From: Kappaphycus alvarezii
Taxonomy: Eukaryota; Rhodophyta; Florideophyceae; Gigartinales; Solieriaceae
Assembly (NCBI GenBank): GCA_002205965.3
Contig: NADL03000008.1
Coordinates: 248,001-312,000 of the forward strand
Length of the DNA: 64,000 nt
Reading direction: 5' to 3'
The translations under genes and the position numbers were made by a program. The notes under the pieces were generated by a model. The model searched no databases, was not told the DNA's origin, and worked only from the letters and a program-made list of their open reading frames with translations. Shown in pieces: positions 1-13,400 of the stretch (positions are counted from its first letter, which is position 1; the number at the start of each line of letters is the position of its first letter).

Positions 1-117
1 ACAGTGTTCCGATTTGAAGGATAACGCGGTTGAGAAACACCTGCAGCTTCAGGCATCCCAGTAGAAAAAGGTGGCACTGGAACAGGTCGCCGTCCGGTTT
101 TGACCCTTTTTGAAGGT

Positions 118-2410
118 TTAGCTCATGTCGGTCCCCCGGTCGATCAAATCTTGATCGTCGAAGTACATCGACTTGAGGTTGAAGGTATTGAGTCCTATTC
201 GCGTCTGCATCGTGGGGTGATTCATGCGTTGAGGATCTAGAGGCCAGATGAGGGCCGCGATTGGGGGTTTTGCCTCTTCTGAAGTCCGAATCTGCCTGAT
301 GCACTTGCGGCATTGGCAAAGGGTGGATACCCGGTAACGGTTCCGAACTACCATGCTGCTGCGCCTGGCCTTGAACTTGTGGTGAGGAGATTTTTGCTGC
401 GACTGATGGGAGGGACGGAGTGACTGAGAGTCCTGGATAGACTGTGGTTCACGCGGTGCCACGTGAGAAGCAGTGTGATTCAGAGGCTGCGATACTTGCT
501 TGAGTTGCGTCTGGTCTGGTCCATTATGGGCATTTTGACTTGCTAGCATTGAAGCTTGCTGGGAAGGGGAGGAAGCTGAGGCAGATGCGTGGGCAGCTTG
601 TGGCCTGTTTGAGGAGAGCGACATGAGGCAACTGAGGGTTGTGTCTGTCTTGAGGTCCTTGAAGGGTTGATTGAGACGGCTTGGGTGCTCGCGAGCGGTG
701 CGGACCTATGGGCGAAATTCGTTACTGCGTCCTGATGCTTTGGAGCAATGCCAGACGTGGGCAGGGCATGTAACTGTTGCGGAATCATTGCAGGAACGGC
801 GTCAGGACCCTGATGTCCAAGGGTCTGGGACCCTGCAGGCAGAGACGAGCCCCGTGTTTCCGGTAGGAAGTTTCCGTTTGCTCCAAGTGGTCTTGCATGA
901 GGAACTCCGTGTGTATTGATGGCTGGGATGTGCGCCAACTCCATGTGGGTTGAGCGATGGGAAAGAGCTGCTAGGGTCTGGCTAGCCCCTGGCTGACTTC
1001 CGGGTCCTGAATGAGCAAGATCCTGTGGAGGAGGCTGCAGTTTGGTGGACGGCAGAGCTGTGTGTGATGGAAGTTTGTCCTGGCCCAGAGGCGGCGGAGG
1101 TTGCTGAAGCGGGGGAGCAACCGGCCGCCAGGCAAAGAGTTTAACCCCGCATGTCCATGCCCTTGATTCCCTTGGTTCATGTCCGGTTGCATCTGCTGCG
1201 GCAATGGCTGAGGCTGCGATTGCGGTCCAGAGTGCGGTTGAGCCTGAGACTGCTGGTGGGCACCGGGGTTAACCGAACTCTCCAAAACTGAGAGGCGAGC
1301 TGTTATCTGCGTATTGTCCGGCGCCAAGTCTGCAGCTTTCCTGTACGCATCGATCGCATCATGGCTCTGCCCACAACTCTCGTAGAGTGTACCCAAATCG
1401 TACCAAACCTCAGAAACGTACGGGTTTAGCCGTATAGCTCTTGAGTATGCGTCCATGGCGTCACGGTACTGATTCATTTGGTAGTACAACACTCCGATCG
1501 AACACCAAAATGTAGCGTTGCGGCCATCCCTATACACAGCCTGTTGGTAAGCGTCATAAGCCTGCCTGAATTCCCGCAAAGCCATGTAAACTCTTCCAAG
1601 CAAGTACCATGTTTGTCCATCGGACGGATCCAATTCAGCAGAATGCTTCAGTAGGCGGATGGCCTCACTGGAGTTGCTGTTATGTTGATGCTCGAGCCAA
1701 CCAAAATTCTGCAAAGTCTTGGGATGCTTTGGGTTCTCAGCCAGAGCGTGCTTATACATCCCAACGCAACTGTTATGTCCCTCTTTAGCTCGTGTACATG
1801 CCGATCTGATACCAAACCATCCGCTCGAGTCAACGGCGGCGGCGGGTCGCCGCGACCACAACTTTGTTAAAGTACTTGAGTGCGTCGTCAAAGTTTTGCT
1901 GCTCCTTGTAAATGATTCCGATGCAGAAGCAAACCTCATCGGCTCGTTCAAACTCTGGAGAAATGAAAGCACAGCCAAAAACGCCTCCAACGCGTTGTCC
2001 AGGCTTCCGTATCTATCATATAGTAAGCCGATACCATACCAAGGTTTGGATCTCTAGGGTTCGGAAGGTGGCTAAGTGCGTTCTGGTAAGTTGGTAAGCC
2101 TTTTGCAGATCATCGGTCATGACATAGCAATGCGCCAGTACGGCCCACGCCTCACCGCATTTGATTCCTCGTAATGGCACGTTGAAGGAATGAAACGGCT
2201 TGAGGATAGCACTCCTTCTTGGCAAGGACAGCGCCAGCCTGGGTCATTGCCCGAACATTGCGTGGGTTTACGGCCAGTACTCTCTCGAAGGCGTCTAGTG
2301 CACGTTCGCGATCGTTCATGGCGCTTTGCATGGCTCCAATCGGAACCATATGGCCTCCTTTACACTGTTGATTCGTCCCGAGAGAGAGGGATCCAGTTGA
2401 AAAGGACCTT
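118..2410 (-). CDS. CYC8: CYC8/SSN6-like TPR general transcriptional co-repressor (several frame breaks)
   Basis: Read on the minus strand, this encodes tandem tetratricopeptide repeats followed by a Gln/Ser/Pro-rich tail, the layout of fungal Cyc8 (Ssn6), which works with Tup1 as a nuclear co-repressor recruited by DNA-binding proteins. The clearest TPR block lies at about 1280-1780, with the family-typical strings WYLLGRVYMALREFRQAY, FWCSIGVLYYQMNQYRDA, RAIRLNPYVSEVWYDLGTLY. Earlier repeats are readable at 1790-2400 (AWAVLAHCYVMTDDLQKAY, then a stretch matching GIIYKEQQNFDDALKYF). The tail, about 120-1270, is rich in QQ, SQ and HP. At least six small indels break the frame between 1790 and 2400, and others lie near 960 and 620, yet residues on both sides remain conserved. 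Examples are a missing G before GCC near 2335 and a missing T before GG TAT GG near 2040. The start is not fixed; the coding signal fades above about 2410. The family call is strong, the exact model weak. Confidence 0.85.
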
Positions 2411-3595
2411 GATGGGGCGTAAAGTCCGCCATCTCGATGGCTTTAGACTCTTTTGCGCTCCGACAGACAGCAAATATTTGTTGCTCAAATGCAAAGAGGG
2501 TGGAGGAGAGTTGGTTACGTCAGCGATCAAAGAATGAGAGCAACCGCCTTCCAGGCGTGGGTGAGTTGTGCCCTTGATCAGGCAAAAATTTTGTGTGCAG
2601 CCCTGACCCAAGATAAGTTACGGATGGTTGTGACGAAAGGAGATGGGGTGGTGTCAAAGGTTAGGGCGGCGGAATCACGAATAAATTGATTGTTGATCCG
2701 ACACGGTTGGACCAAAGATAGGGATCAAAAGTAGGAAGAAGAGATGATGAAACAGAAAATGGTCCCAAAGACGAGGCGCGGGCCCTCGACCGGGGACACG
2801 AAGGTTTTCTTCTCGGGACGGTATTGAGCTCGCCAAGAATGGCGATAGGGCAAGGGATATGTGTAGCAAGCCACGGGCAACAAAGCGGAAGAGATCTAGA
2901 CGCTTTGGAATGGGACAGGTGACTTGATCACACGGGCACACAATATACGAGGGATAGAAATTTGGTGAGGAAACAAGGCGGGAGATAGGAAAGAGGGCGA
3001 TAACAAGACAGGAATATGAAGAATCTGTCCGGACAGATACTTGGGTCAAAGGAATGATGCGAGGAAAGAGTGGACTGGGGTAGGCGGCGGTGTGGTGCGC
3101 CAGTAATGAGACGGGAGGAAAGGGAGTAGAGGGTGGAGGAGGCGGAGGAGAGGGCGGAGGAGTAGATAGTTTGTTCAAGAGGGAGGGGGATGGGAAAGCA
3201 GGGGGAGGCGGTGGCGGGGGATAGAGGAAAAGTGCGATGGAAAAAGGCACAGGGAAGGTGGGAAATGTAGGAAGGGACGGCAAAGTTGCGGGCGCAGGTG
3301 ACGTGAAAGTTGTTGGGTTTTGTATGTCCGAGAGCCAAGCAAAAATATAGCGGGGAAAAAATATAAAAAAATTATATGATAAAGGGTGAAACGCAAAACG
3401 TGCAAGAGGCGTCAAAGAGGCACATAGGGGTGGGTTGGTACAGTATATAGAGATGTGGCGGGGCCGCCAGAAGGGATAGGTGGGGTGCAGGGTCAAAACG
3501 AGAGGGAAGGGGCAAGGGGGGAGTACGGGTCCTGTCTCGTCGAGAATTTGACAAACGGGGTGAGTGCGGGGAACTAAGAATCTAATGATTTTCAA
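2411..3595 (-). promoter_or_regulatory. CT-rich leader/promoter region upstream of the CYC8-like gene
   Basis: On the minus strand this stretch is strongly pyrimidine-rich, with runs of CCT, CCG and TTC, and stays open for about 300 codons giving a low-complexity Pro/Ser/Phe-rich product. CT-rich tracts just upstream of start codons are usual in fungal promoters, so I read it as leader/promoter DNA. A first exon of the co-repressor could hide in 2411-2610, but I cannot place it. Confidence 0.45.
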
Positions 3596-5504
3596 TTATA
3601 AAACAGGAAATGGGGAACGCACTGTCGACGAATCCTACGTTTAATAAACACTTTTGCTACTGTATTAACTGTACGCAAGTATACATGCTTGTTGAGTGGT
3701 CGCTTTTGAACGTCTCAAGTCTCCTGCTGGGCAAAAAAACGGTGACAAGTGTGGGCGGGAATCACGGCGCCTTGAAAAAAAAATAAAAAAATAAAATATA
3801 AAAAAAATACAAAATAAAGCGAAAAGAATTAGCTAAATAATAATATCAAGAAGCTTGAGTGGAGTCCTACGAGTATTTTACGCGACAGCGACGATGAGCC
3901 AGCGAAAGCAAAGCAACCGGACGGATGATATCACTATTCTCGTTTCACACAAAATGACCAAACAAAAAAAATATTTCAATTGGAAAACAGGGGCTGCGGC
4001 TCATTGCGAAAACCTGGCCAATAAAGTTGCAAAAGATTTCATTCTCTCTCCCCTACATACCATGTGTACCAAGATGCGTAAAAAAAAACCGCTCGTTTCT
4101 GACAGTTATTCAAGCTTACTCTGGTGTGGGTAGCACTAGCAAGTGTAACACCAACGTGCTATTCTATTGGCTTTTACCGCAGCCGCACGTCCATCCCTCG
4201 GGACCTATCCTCCCAAACATCCGTAACACCCTCTGCGTCGTAAGTTAACTCATACTGTACAGTACAGTACAGTGCTGTAGAGTAGAGTACACCTTAGCCT
4301 TACCTGTAGATAGGGTACGGTACTGTACTCTTCCACTTGCAGACTACAATATACTGTACTGTACGTCCCTTCCCTTTGCTACGGTAGCTGCGGGGGCCCT
4401 GTCGACTAAATTGAATGCTGCAGCCTGCGGCCCGATGCTAGTTTTAAGTTACTATTTTGCGTTATTACCTTCCGGTCCAAACTTGTCGGGCCATACGGCT
4501 GGTCCTTTGCTTGGCTGGCCACTGTCAAGCATCTTGTGATAAAATGTGCCGACAAAGCCCAGTAAACGGCTCGACTACCACACCACAGTACAGTAATGTA
4601 CTGTATATCAATCAACTGTAAGTTGGCCATGAATTCAAAATAAGAATCTTCGCGTCCGCCCCCAACGTCACATCGACATTCATTATAATTACCGATTAGC
4701 CAGACATTACTTACAAAAAAAAACAGAGAAACAACAATTTTTACAATATTTGTACAGTAGACTCTATAAAGCAGCCCAAAAAGTCTAGTTGTGCACACAC
4801 ATCTTCCTCTCAAGACACCTTCTTCTTCACACGCTTGGCCCACTCTTTCTTGACCCGCCGCCAACATCCCATCCTCTCCCAAAATCAAACACACACTTGA
4901 TATTTCAACCTTGACACACGGTTTCGTCGTCAATTCCCTCTGCTCACCAGACCGCAAGATACAGACCAGTCGTCCAGTCTCCAACGTTTATTTTCATTCC
5001 ACTGTCCCGAATCCTGGCCTTTGCACCCCGATCCACATTCCATCCCTCTTACACACCACGCGATCGCGTTACGCACTACTGCACTGGCCCTTTACATCGC
5101 CCTTCATCCCCGTAACGCACTATATGCAACAAATCTCACGTTTCTAGTTGAAAAATTATCTCTTGTCCCTCGGAACACCAATGCCTCTAATTCTCTGTCC
5201 GTGTAAACTACTCAACGAACGACTCTACCTCTTGAGAGGTCACCTGACCCATCCTCTCACATCCCTTTAGCCATTGGAATAGAGTCAGGTACACCTCAAT
5301 TCACAAAAATGCAATCTCCATAGTCGCTACAAGCCCGCCTCAACCAAACACCCCAAAACAGCGTTAAACTGCCACCAAGCCCGTTTCGCAATCGTCCTTG
5401 CATCAATTGCCGTCTGCATCAATCATTTCCTCACAGGAAAATTGGCGCACAGCAGGTCCACCACAGTGTGACACATCGCAAAGTCCTGTCGAGACAAAGT
5501 ACGA
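3596..5504. other. Intergenic stretch with A-rich tract and TACTGTAC cluster
   Basis: No gene is recognised. It holds an A-rich tract at about 3772-3830 and a dense cluster of the GTACTGTAC-type word at 4253-4273, 4319-4328, 4350-4365 and 4586-4604. A CT-rich plus-strand segment at 4800-5300 resembles the promoter DNA seen before host genes here, but no gene follows that I can identify. Confidence 0.5.
4253..4365. repeat. Cluster of GTACAGTACTGTAC-type palindromic words
   Basis: Overlapping copies of TACTGTAC and its relative TACAGTAC appear at 4253-4273, 4319-4328 and 4350-4365. The same word recurs in many intergenic places across the window (see findings). Confidence 0.8.
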
Positions 5505-5632
5505 CTTGAATAGATTGATGCCAAATTCCATTTTGTCACTGAACTATCGTAGAGTTTTTTCATCTACACTTGAATAGATTGACGCCAAATTCCTTTTTTT
5601 CACTCAACCATCGCGCAGCTTTTCATCAAAGC
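5505..5632. repeat. Tandem duplication, two units of 64 bp
   Basis: The unit beginning CTTGAATAGATTGATGCCAA at 5505 is repeated at 5569 with scattered substitutions. Both copies run through a T-rich stretch to TTTTCATC. It is a plain local duplication in apparently non-coding DNA. Confidence 0.85.
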
Positions 5633-8090
5633 TTGCTGCTGGTTGCATCTGCAACTCATTGCGTGCTATCCTGCGTCGATATTTCCTATTCGACACATCT
5701 CTCACTACAGATGTCCCAAATTTCATATCAATCCTTTATATCACCGTGTCAAGCCGCGAAACCGTGGCCCTTCATCAACATCAATCAGGGTAGTACGCAC
5801 ACGCCTGCTACCACTCACAATGCTCCTCACCCCATCAAACAAATTCCTCTCAGGTCACACTACCAGGTCATCCACTAAATCCTTGCCTCTATCTATGTCA
5901 ATTGTCATTGTGCCTCGCCGTGTTGCCCGTGGCAAAGTCAACCATTTGACCTTGACTGCAACTAGCACGAAACGCTCGTAGTTGCTCTTGATCCATCGAA
6001 GCGATTCGGCATCCATTGCCTTGATCACCAGCTGAAACTCTTAAAATTTCAATTTCCCTCCCTTCTGCATCGGAAAACTACAAAACTAGTCAAACGCAAA
6101 GCCTGCAGAGACGGACGTTCCTTGACACGGCAACGCTCTTCATCTCACAATCACGAGAAAGAGCTGTTGTAACCGGAGCTTTGGAGCACAGCTACATGCT
6201 GCTCCCTTTCTCCCATGCCCAAAGGGTTAAAGTGATTCTACAATGCATCCATTGCGTGACACAGGTGGCATCCATTTTCAACACGGGAAGAGAATGATAT
6301 CTCGCCTCCGAGCTCGTCGATGTCGAAACCTCGTACCTCGTACCATACATAAACACAACGGCAAGCATGTCCGCAGGACCCTTTACCCTTGCGGTATCCT
6401 TGATTTGGCTCCTCGAAGCTCCTCATGTAGTTGCACGGGATCTGACGCAAGTAGATCGAGAGTCTCCTTCGAATCCCAATCCACTTTGCCCAAAAATATA
6501 TTGCTTTTCACAACCACAGGACCATCATTCGCGTCGATGTTTTCGAATGTCAGTAGACTGTCCTTGACTACGCGCGAATGCGTTCGGTGGTGCAACTCCT
6601 ACCACGCGCGTGATGTGCACATGCTAACCGATTCCGCTCCAGAGTTTTCATTCAAGACACTGCTGTGGAGGTGCGACGCTGCAAACAAGTTCCGGGCGAA
6701 AAACGCCCAAATTTGTCTGATAGGTGCTTCAAAACAAAGCAGAAAGGTGCGCATCCCGAAGACTAGGAAGAGGCGGAGATGTGAATCACTGCAACCTGCC
6801 AGGTGTAAAGAGGTCTGAAGTCGACGCCCTGTGGTTGTCGGCTTCGTCCGGCTTCGGTCAGGTTTAGACTCTGAAGCTTGAAGCAGGAATCCGGCTTCAG
6901 GTTTCAGGACTTGAAAAGTCATACCCAGTCGCAAGCTTTTGAGCTAGAAGGCACGACACAGGATCCTTTGCATGAGCTCGTCGATGCGAATGCCGTAACA
7001 GCCTTTGCACTTGTGTAAGTGAAAAGACTGAAAGCTTTGATCCGGGCGTCGTTTAAAATTGTGGACAACGGCTGGATAAAAGCATTTGGAATAGGCGAAG
7101 CATACGGATAACCCAGGGACATTTAAAAATGTGTAGTTTGGGCCAAACTCGTTTGATAGGGTTTAATTGCCTGTCTTTGAGACTTTTGATATCAACACAT
7201 GTTCCGTCAGTTCGCATTCTGTAATTTTCTTGAAGAATTCTTTAGTCTATTAAAAGTGTCAATCTCTCCCTCGCTTACACCTGGTCGGATCCAAGCCAGC
7301 TTGTGCCTTCTGTACTGTATCATCGTTTGGGGTAGATTCGGGAAGCCACGAAAAACTAGGAAAGTTTTTGAATAAAATCTTCCGATTTCCCTCTAGGACA
7401 GGTGTACAGTACATCGGCTCGAATAGTCAGTTTTCACTCCACTTTTCTGCCATTGCTGTAGTACTGAACAGGACACAGTTTGGTGGGTTAATGTTGGAGA
7501 ATAACCTGGCGCAGCTAAAACGCTCATTCAACTCCGCCCTCCTGCCAATGGGTCGTCCCCAGACCAGCCTGCAACATACTGTACAACATCGTAATGTTAC
7601 GGTACGCTCTACGTGCGCCTTCGCCACCATCGGACACGCCACCCCTCCTTCCCGAGCATGGCTACCCGTCCCTCTACATGTATTTCCAGTAGCATTTCGT
7701 TCCGCGCTAATTTGACACCCTTTGCGCGCTCTTTGCGTTCTCTCGACATGTCCTCGACAACCACGCGAAATCTAGATCGCTTCGCCCTGCTCGTCGCTAC
7801 TGAGTTATCAAGGCCCAACAACTGTAATGGATAATTTTGCTATCTGGTTCTACTGTCACTGCCGCTGTCCTCGCTCGCACGCCGTCTCACAGCTAGGGTT
7901 TACAATCAACATGAGCAAACCAGTAATCCGCTACATATTTCCGTAATGGAACTATCCCTCACTGTAAGAGAAAGAGAGGCCTTTTATTTCATGGATTCTA
8001 GTGGGGGATCAAGCAAAGCTCCGTCTGGAGGCCAGGTGATGGGGTACGTTCGCTGTTTTCGGTGATTCAGCATGACCGCAGAGCCTGGAG
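5633..8090. other. Region without a recognisable gene
   Basis: Open frames occur on both strands, the longest at 6243-6818 (plus) and others at 6367-6567 and 6383-6595 (opposite strands), but none shows a family I recognise and they overlap antisense. The plus frame from 6367 starts with a hydrophobic segment (FTLAVSLIWLLEAPHVVA) that resembles a signal peptide. TACTGTAC-type words occur at 7311-7320, 7402-7412 and 7573-7580. Confidence 0.4.
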
Positions 8091-8099
8091 GACAAATGC

Positions 8100-8990
8100 C
8101 GAGACACGTGTCTTAAGTCTCCAATGCTAGCGCCTAGTATTCCCTTTTCCGCGGTTCGGCTCGTATCAGTGCTGAGAGACCTCCATCGGCCTGGTTGCGA
8201 CATGGCGCGGAGTGAGGACTGACAATGGTCACGTCGAGACCCTGTAGGGTGGGCGCGAATGGAGGGTCGTCGATGACGAGCTCCAGTGCGCGTTGCTCGG
8301 CTGGGCTTCTTATGGAGGTCGGCGGCAAAGACTCGCTCCCGAATTACGGTGAGGGAAATGGCCGGGCTAGTGAGTTCGGTAGAGAATATCCGAAGAGGGT
8401 TGTGACGGCCCACCGTACCGACACCCACTTTGCAGGTTGATGCATGATGGCCCATGGTATCAGGAGAAGGGGAACAATTTAGTTGCCTTCTAGGCTGGTA
8501 GGGCAGCGCTGGAGGTCGCAGAATACTGGGTTCCTAAGCGAAGGTCGACCATCGTGCGCCATATCTCCCCTGAAGTGTACAGGTCGGTGGACGGCAGCGG
8601 AAGTGTTGAGGAGGCCGTCGAGGCCAGCCGAGTAAAAAGGTGCGACAAGAGGCGGTGAGGACCGGTGTGTGAAGCAGGAGGGAGAGGCGGGAAAGATGGA
8701 AATGACGAGTGAACTCTTCCCAGAGGGAGCGAGCGGCGTTGCGGTCGAGGTAGTTGAGGCGTGACAAGAGTGCCTCCAGTCGTAGTTCAGCAGGGAGGCC
8801 CCACTCGTCGCCAGGGTGTCGTAGGATGGGGCCAGAAGCCTGGCGACATGCGTGGAGTTTGTGGGCTGAGTCGCCGAATGAGGGGCCTGTTGTCAAATTT
8901 AAGACCGTGTACGCGATGACGTTGGAAGTGCACGGGGTGAGCCCAGGGCCATCGTGGCGGGAAGGCAGCGTGGTGGTAGTCACTGTAAGA
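8100..8990 (-). mobile_element. LINE 3' fragment, restriction-like-endonuclease type
   Basis: Minus-strand frames give a segment typical of the region between reverse transcriptase and endonuclease (EWGLPAELRLEALLSRLNYL at about 8740-8810), then LDVTIVSPHS at about 8210-8240, and after it REYxALALETFVSAFVLQAL near 8080-8160. This is the D...VTIVSP then K/REY..LA...F.PF pattern of the C-terminal endonuclease in R2/CRE-like non-LTR elements. No reverse transcriptase core is left. The segment needs at least two frame changes and has an internal stop. It is a 5'-truncated relic whose family is distinct from, or very diverged from, the LINEs at 43.9-50.5 kb. Confidence 0.6.
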
Positions 8991-9016
8991 GAAAAGAGAT
9001 GTTCACAATTAGCCAA

Positions 9017-10043
9017 GAATTACGCACCGAAATTAAAAGGGAAATTGGTTGGTTAATTAAAGGAGTGCAGTTCGGGGTTTTGCACATAGAAGGATTTTTA
9101 AATCCTAATTTTTGTTTTTTACCTTTTCTTTCCGCCGCTGCCACGTCCAACGCGGCCTGCCTGCTAGCTGGCCCGAACCAGCCTTCCAGCGACTTTGAAC
9201 CGGATTAATTCCGTTTCTTGGTTCCCCCATGCCGACCACTTGTACAATTATATTTGATGCGCTTTGGAGCATAGGCTAGCCTATTTTTCTATCATTAAAA
9301 CACCCAATTTTCCCCTTCCTTTTCTTTCCCTCTCTTATTTTTCCTTTCTTCTGTTTTTATCTGTCTTGAAAACGATACACTCACAGCCTTAGTATATAAA
9401 AATATCATCTAACGGCCCTTTTCGGCAAAGAAGAAAAGCTTCCAAGATATTCGCGCTGCGGAAATGAGTCTGCTGTCGATTTCTTGGGTGAAGGGCAGGC
9501 CGAGAGATTTACACTGCTGGGATTTTCGCTTTTTTTCAGCCTAACTTATAATCCACTGTGGCTCGCGTCCGCCACGTGAATCGCTACTGCTCTACACTGC
9601 AAAATCCACGTCACAGATGCGCAATAAAAATGTGAGCTTCCTCCTCTTCTCGCTCCTCTGAGTGGGGACGAAAGACGATCTGAGAGCGGTACTGCAATGG
9701 GTAGGACGATCAACGGGCTACGAGCTTCGAGCAACCGGCTTCGGCTGACTGGAAGCTTGCGAAAAAGAACCATTCTTGACAGAACTGCATTCGGATCTAG
9801 AGTTTGCGGACCCTTCTACTGCTTAATTTTCGATGATGGGTTGGCTTGAATAATTTGTACAGGTAGAATCTCCCCTGTTGCTCTCTTCATCGATAACTTC
9901 ACTAAGGTCTTTAATCAGTTCTTCCGATTCCTCCTGATTGCAGCCCCCTGTACTGGAGGCTATCTTCTGGGGTTTTGATTGCTTCCGTATACCTTCAATC
10001 ATTCCTGCAATGGCCAGAAAGGCTTTAAAAGTGAATCAGTTAT
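9017..10043. other. Intergenic spacer, pyrimidine tract
   Basis: No gene seen. A CT-rich tract lies at about 9298-9365. A 14-bp palindrome (ATAGGCTAGCCTAT) lies at 9271-9284. Confidence 0.5.
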
Positions 10044-10465
10044 TGAGGATATTGCTCTTTTGAACTTTGAAACTGAGCACCGGAAGTCCAAAGAGACAAG
10101 TGAAAATGCCACTATAATAGGTATTTACTCCCACGACGGTATATACACAGTAAGGCCAAGGATAAAAGGGAAACATCTCCTCTGAAGACTAAAACAGGGG
10201 CATAAGGAAGTAAGGTTAGGTAGTGGTGGTGAGTTTTTGGTGACAACGTTTCTGGTTTGGCGTGCGATGGTGTATTTCTGTGTTTTTGGGTGTGCTGATG
10301 TGGTTATTGGGTTTGAGGTGTGATGGTATGGTTTTGGTTTGTGGTTTGGTGGTATGTGTTTGGGTTTGAGACGTGGAGGTGTGGTGGTCTTGGGAGTGTG
10401 GTAGAGGCTCGAATTCCCCTTGGCTCCAGTTTACATTTGTAACTCCAAACATCAAAACGCACTAA
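10044..10465 (+). repeat. Composite repeat module, copy 1
   Basis: Two tandem units of about 72 bp (from 10044 and about 10119) share TTGAACTT, the string AGTCCAAAGAGACAAGTG and the ACAGTAAGGCCAAGGA block with the copy at 43146-43474. A G/T-rich stretch follows at 10218-10400 (many GGTTTGG/TGGTTTG words), then GAGGCTCG at 10407 and AAAACGCAC at 10454. The same order of parts in both places shows one repeat family. Coding potential and function are unknown. Confidence 0.7.
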
Positions 10466-13400
10466 AAAATACCAAAACCTAGAATAAAGTTACATAGTAG
10501 CCTATGTAGTGTCTTTTTGCCGGGTATTTGTACCAATAACACAGTTCTGTAGTGCGAGGCACACAATTCATTGCCCAAAACCATTCGTTAGTCTGTACAT
10601 GCCTCTCTTGATACAAATTAAAGGCAATGTACAGTGCTGTAAATGGCTTTCTGGAGCGTAATTTGTGGTTAAATATTGTCCTTCTTACTGGCCACACAAC
10701 AAATTAGTTGCAGAAATCGGACATAGCCTCATGGATGTGGTTGAAATACCACTAATTAGTGGGGTCATAAAGAAACGAAAGATGCCTAACTTAACTTCGT
10801 AAGGGTGAGGGTGTTATATGTAAGAATATAAACGATGCATTAGTGCAAATAGAAAAATACGGAGGTAAATATGAACGACCCAACAAAAATCAAATCGGGG
10901 TGAGATAAGCCGTTGAACAATGTGGAAATACTTTGCAAAGAATTAAGTTCATTATTCATTTATATTTTGAAAATGCCGAGACAGTAGAAGCATAGATCAT
11001 ATGAGTGCATAAAGCAAAAGGCATATTGTGAGATTACCGCGCGCACACTTGGTAGTGTTCAAAAATCGATAATATTTCGAACACAGCTATTCTGCAGTGA
11101 GATAAAATCCACAATGAAGTAGTATCAGGCATGGAAAACGGGGACATACCTACTACGCAATCTCCAAGAAGAGCAGATTACCCAAACGCACAACTTTAAT
11201 GATTACTAGCAATTCCTCCCTGAAAACCGTCGAAGGGCTCAACACATCACCCAGTGATGGTTTATCCGTTTCTTTAATATCCGTGACAGATGGATCAATG
11301 GTATCAGCATCTAGCTGATGCTTTCGTCGAAAAAGAAAATGAAATGAGGAAGTATAGAGCAATATCAGTTCAAGATTATTTGGATGATAAAGCAGACTCA
11401 CCTTCGCCGATTTTCGACACTTTGTATGAAGAATTTTGGGAAAGAGAGATATAAAAAGATCAATTTTACTCCTACTGAGTTGCAGACAATCTTTAATAAC
11501 ATTGAAATATTTTGAGCTTAAACCTGTAATAAAATGCGCGGTAACAAGTAGGGAATCACTGCAAAAGTAATTTGTTTATTTTCATGAAGGCCATGAAAAA
11601 CCTAATGTGATGGCAGGTTCTTAAGGGTATTTACATGAAATCGCTATCTTTTGAGAATTTGGTAACAAATTTCATAATGATACTCTCCGATTATAAATAC
11701 GAAGCTTGTTGTAAATGCGACGACTGCATTAGGACAGCATGCGGTTCCAAATTTTTTGCAAGGCTAGGTAAGCTACAGGAGTGAATTTCACAAGTCGTGT
11801 CGTCCGAACGGCGGTATAGAGGAATTAAAGAGTTAGTATAGTTCCAAACAAGAAACATATGGAAACAAAACTTAATTATCAACATTACGAACGGAGTTGC
11901 TGTGGGTAGGAGCGAACAATTTTTAGGTTCAGGTTCAGATTTAGAATTTACATGAAGAATGTGCGATTGGCATGAAACCGAGCTAAAAAAGGTGAATGAG
12001 GAAAGAATATGGAAAGAATTGGACCTTTGTCGGGCAAATATCCTAACCCATAGAGATCGATCGCTGAGGAGGGGGTTTCAGGGTTGCGCAGAGTTTTTGA
12101 GGAATTTAACCATTAAAATACGCAACGGCACTTATTAATATTCGCGCAAGAGCGATTCAATCCCAAGGTCTCTATCGATCGAGTCATAGCTGAAAATATT
12201 TTCGGGACGGCTGTTTGGAATCCTGACTCCGTTTACGCACGAGGGGAAGTGCTCTGAGAGGTATTTGATTCTTTCTCAATTCTGTTTTGTTGCATTGAAA
12301 TTATCCACATTAACTGATATCGATGACGTGAATTAGACAGCGAGAGGATCAATAATTTGAGAAGTATTTTTCCAAATATTTCCGAATCCAACACTGAGAT
12401 GCGTAAAAGCGTCCTATAGCGCTCCAGTTGTCTAAAACGGATCGGTGTCGTGCCTCTGCGCACTCTTCCGTCGCCTCTCAGCGGCCTGATATTTATTGAC
12501 CCTCAGCGGTCACACTCCGTCCGGACAGTGTACTGTACAGAAAAACGGCGGCGGCAACCTTCATGGACAGCTGCCCCATATCCCGCGGATACTAGGGTTA
12601 TCGGTAATTACAGTAGCCTACAGTACAGCATGTACAGCCTACGCCAGTAGCCACACCATTTGATGTTCCCTTCAGCCGGACCGGCTTGCCCTCCTGGGCC
12701 ATTACCGTACAGTGCTAGCGCCGCACACAAGCGGTCTCCAATAATGTCGAGCACGTTTAAACCGTCAATTCCATGCAAATACGAATACAGATTGTGTTAC
12801 CGCATTCTGTGGTGTTTTGAAATTTAGTGATTAAATTATTTTTGGGTTTCATTTTAATAATTTACTCAGTAGTTACAGAGACAAGTATTCCATTGCTTGA
12901 ATATTGACTAGTCTTTTAGAAATTTATTTTTTCCAATTATGTACGTCATCACTCTCTGTTTGTCTCTTACTGAAATTACTGGTTACATGCAGATATGGTA
13001 ACTATTTGTAGTTGTGACCTATTATCAGAGATCTCAGACGCGTAAAATGCACTATTATTGTCAATGAATTGGACCACTACAACCCCAGGGTAACTCTCTT
13101 TGATAAGAGCGTCTATAAGAGCAGCACTTACAAACTGCAAACCTTATCCATATTGCATCCATCAAAACGGTATTCCAGGAAGTAATAGTCAACAAAAGCC
13201 CCATAAAGAAGCATTGAAAGTACTCACTAGTCTGGATGGGAACACAAAAGTTCTGAGATCAACCTGAATAACAGAAGAAAGACATATTGGATAAATCTGT
13301 TTTTTCCTATCGAAAATGACCCAAACATCCCTCATTTTAAAAAACAAAACGTTCGCCTTTTATACGAGAAAATAATAAATATCAAATGAAAACACCCACA

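Noticed and set aside
2675-3595. Open minus-strand frame of 306 codons, Pro/Ser-rich
   Set aside because: Low-complexity product of a CT-rich leader upstream of the CYC8-like gene; no domain and no sign of coding constraint.
6243-6818. Plus-strand frame of 191 codons
   Set aside because: No family signal and overlapped by equally long antisense frames.
9271-9284. 14-bp palindrome ATAGGCTAGCCTAT
   Set aside because: Isolated and short; could be chance in 64 kb.
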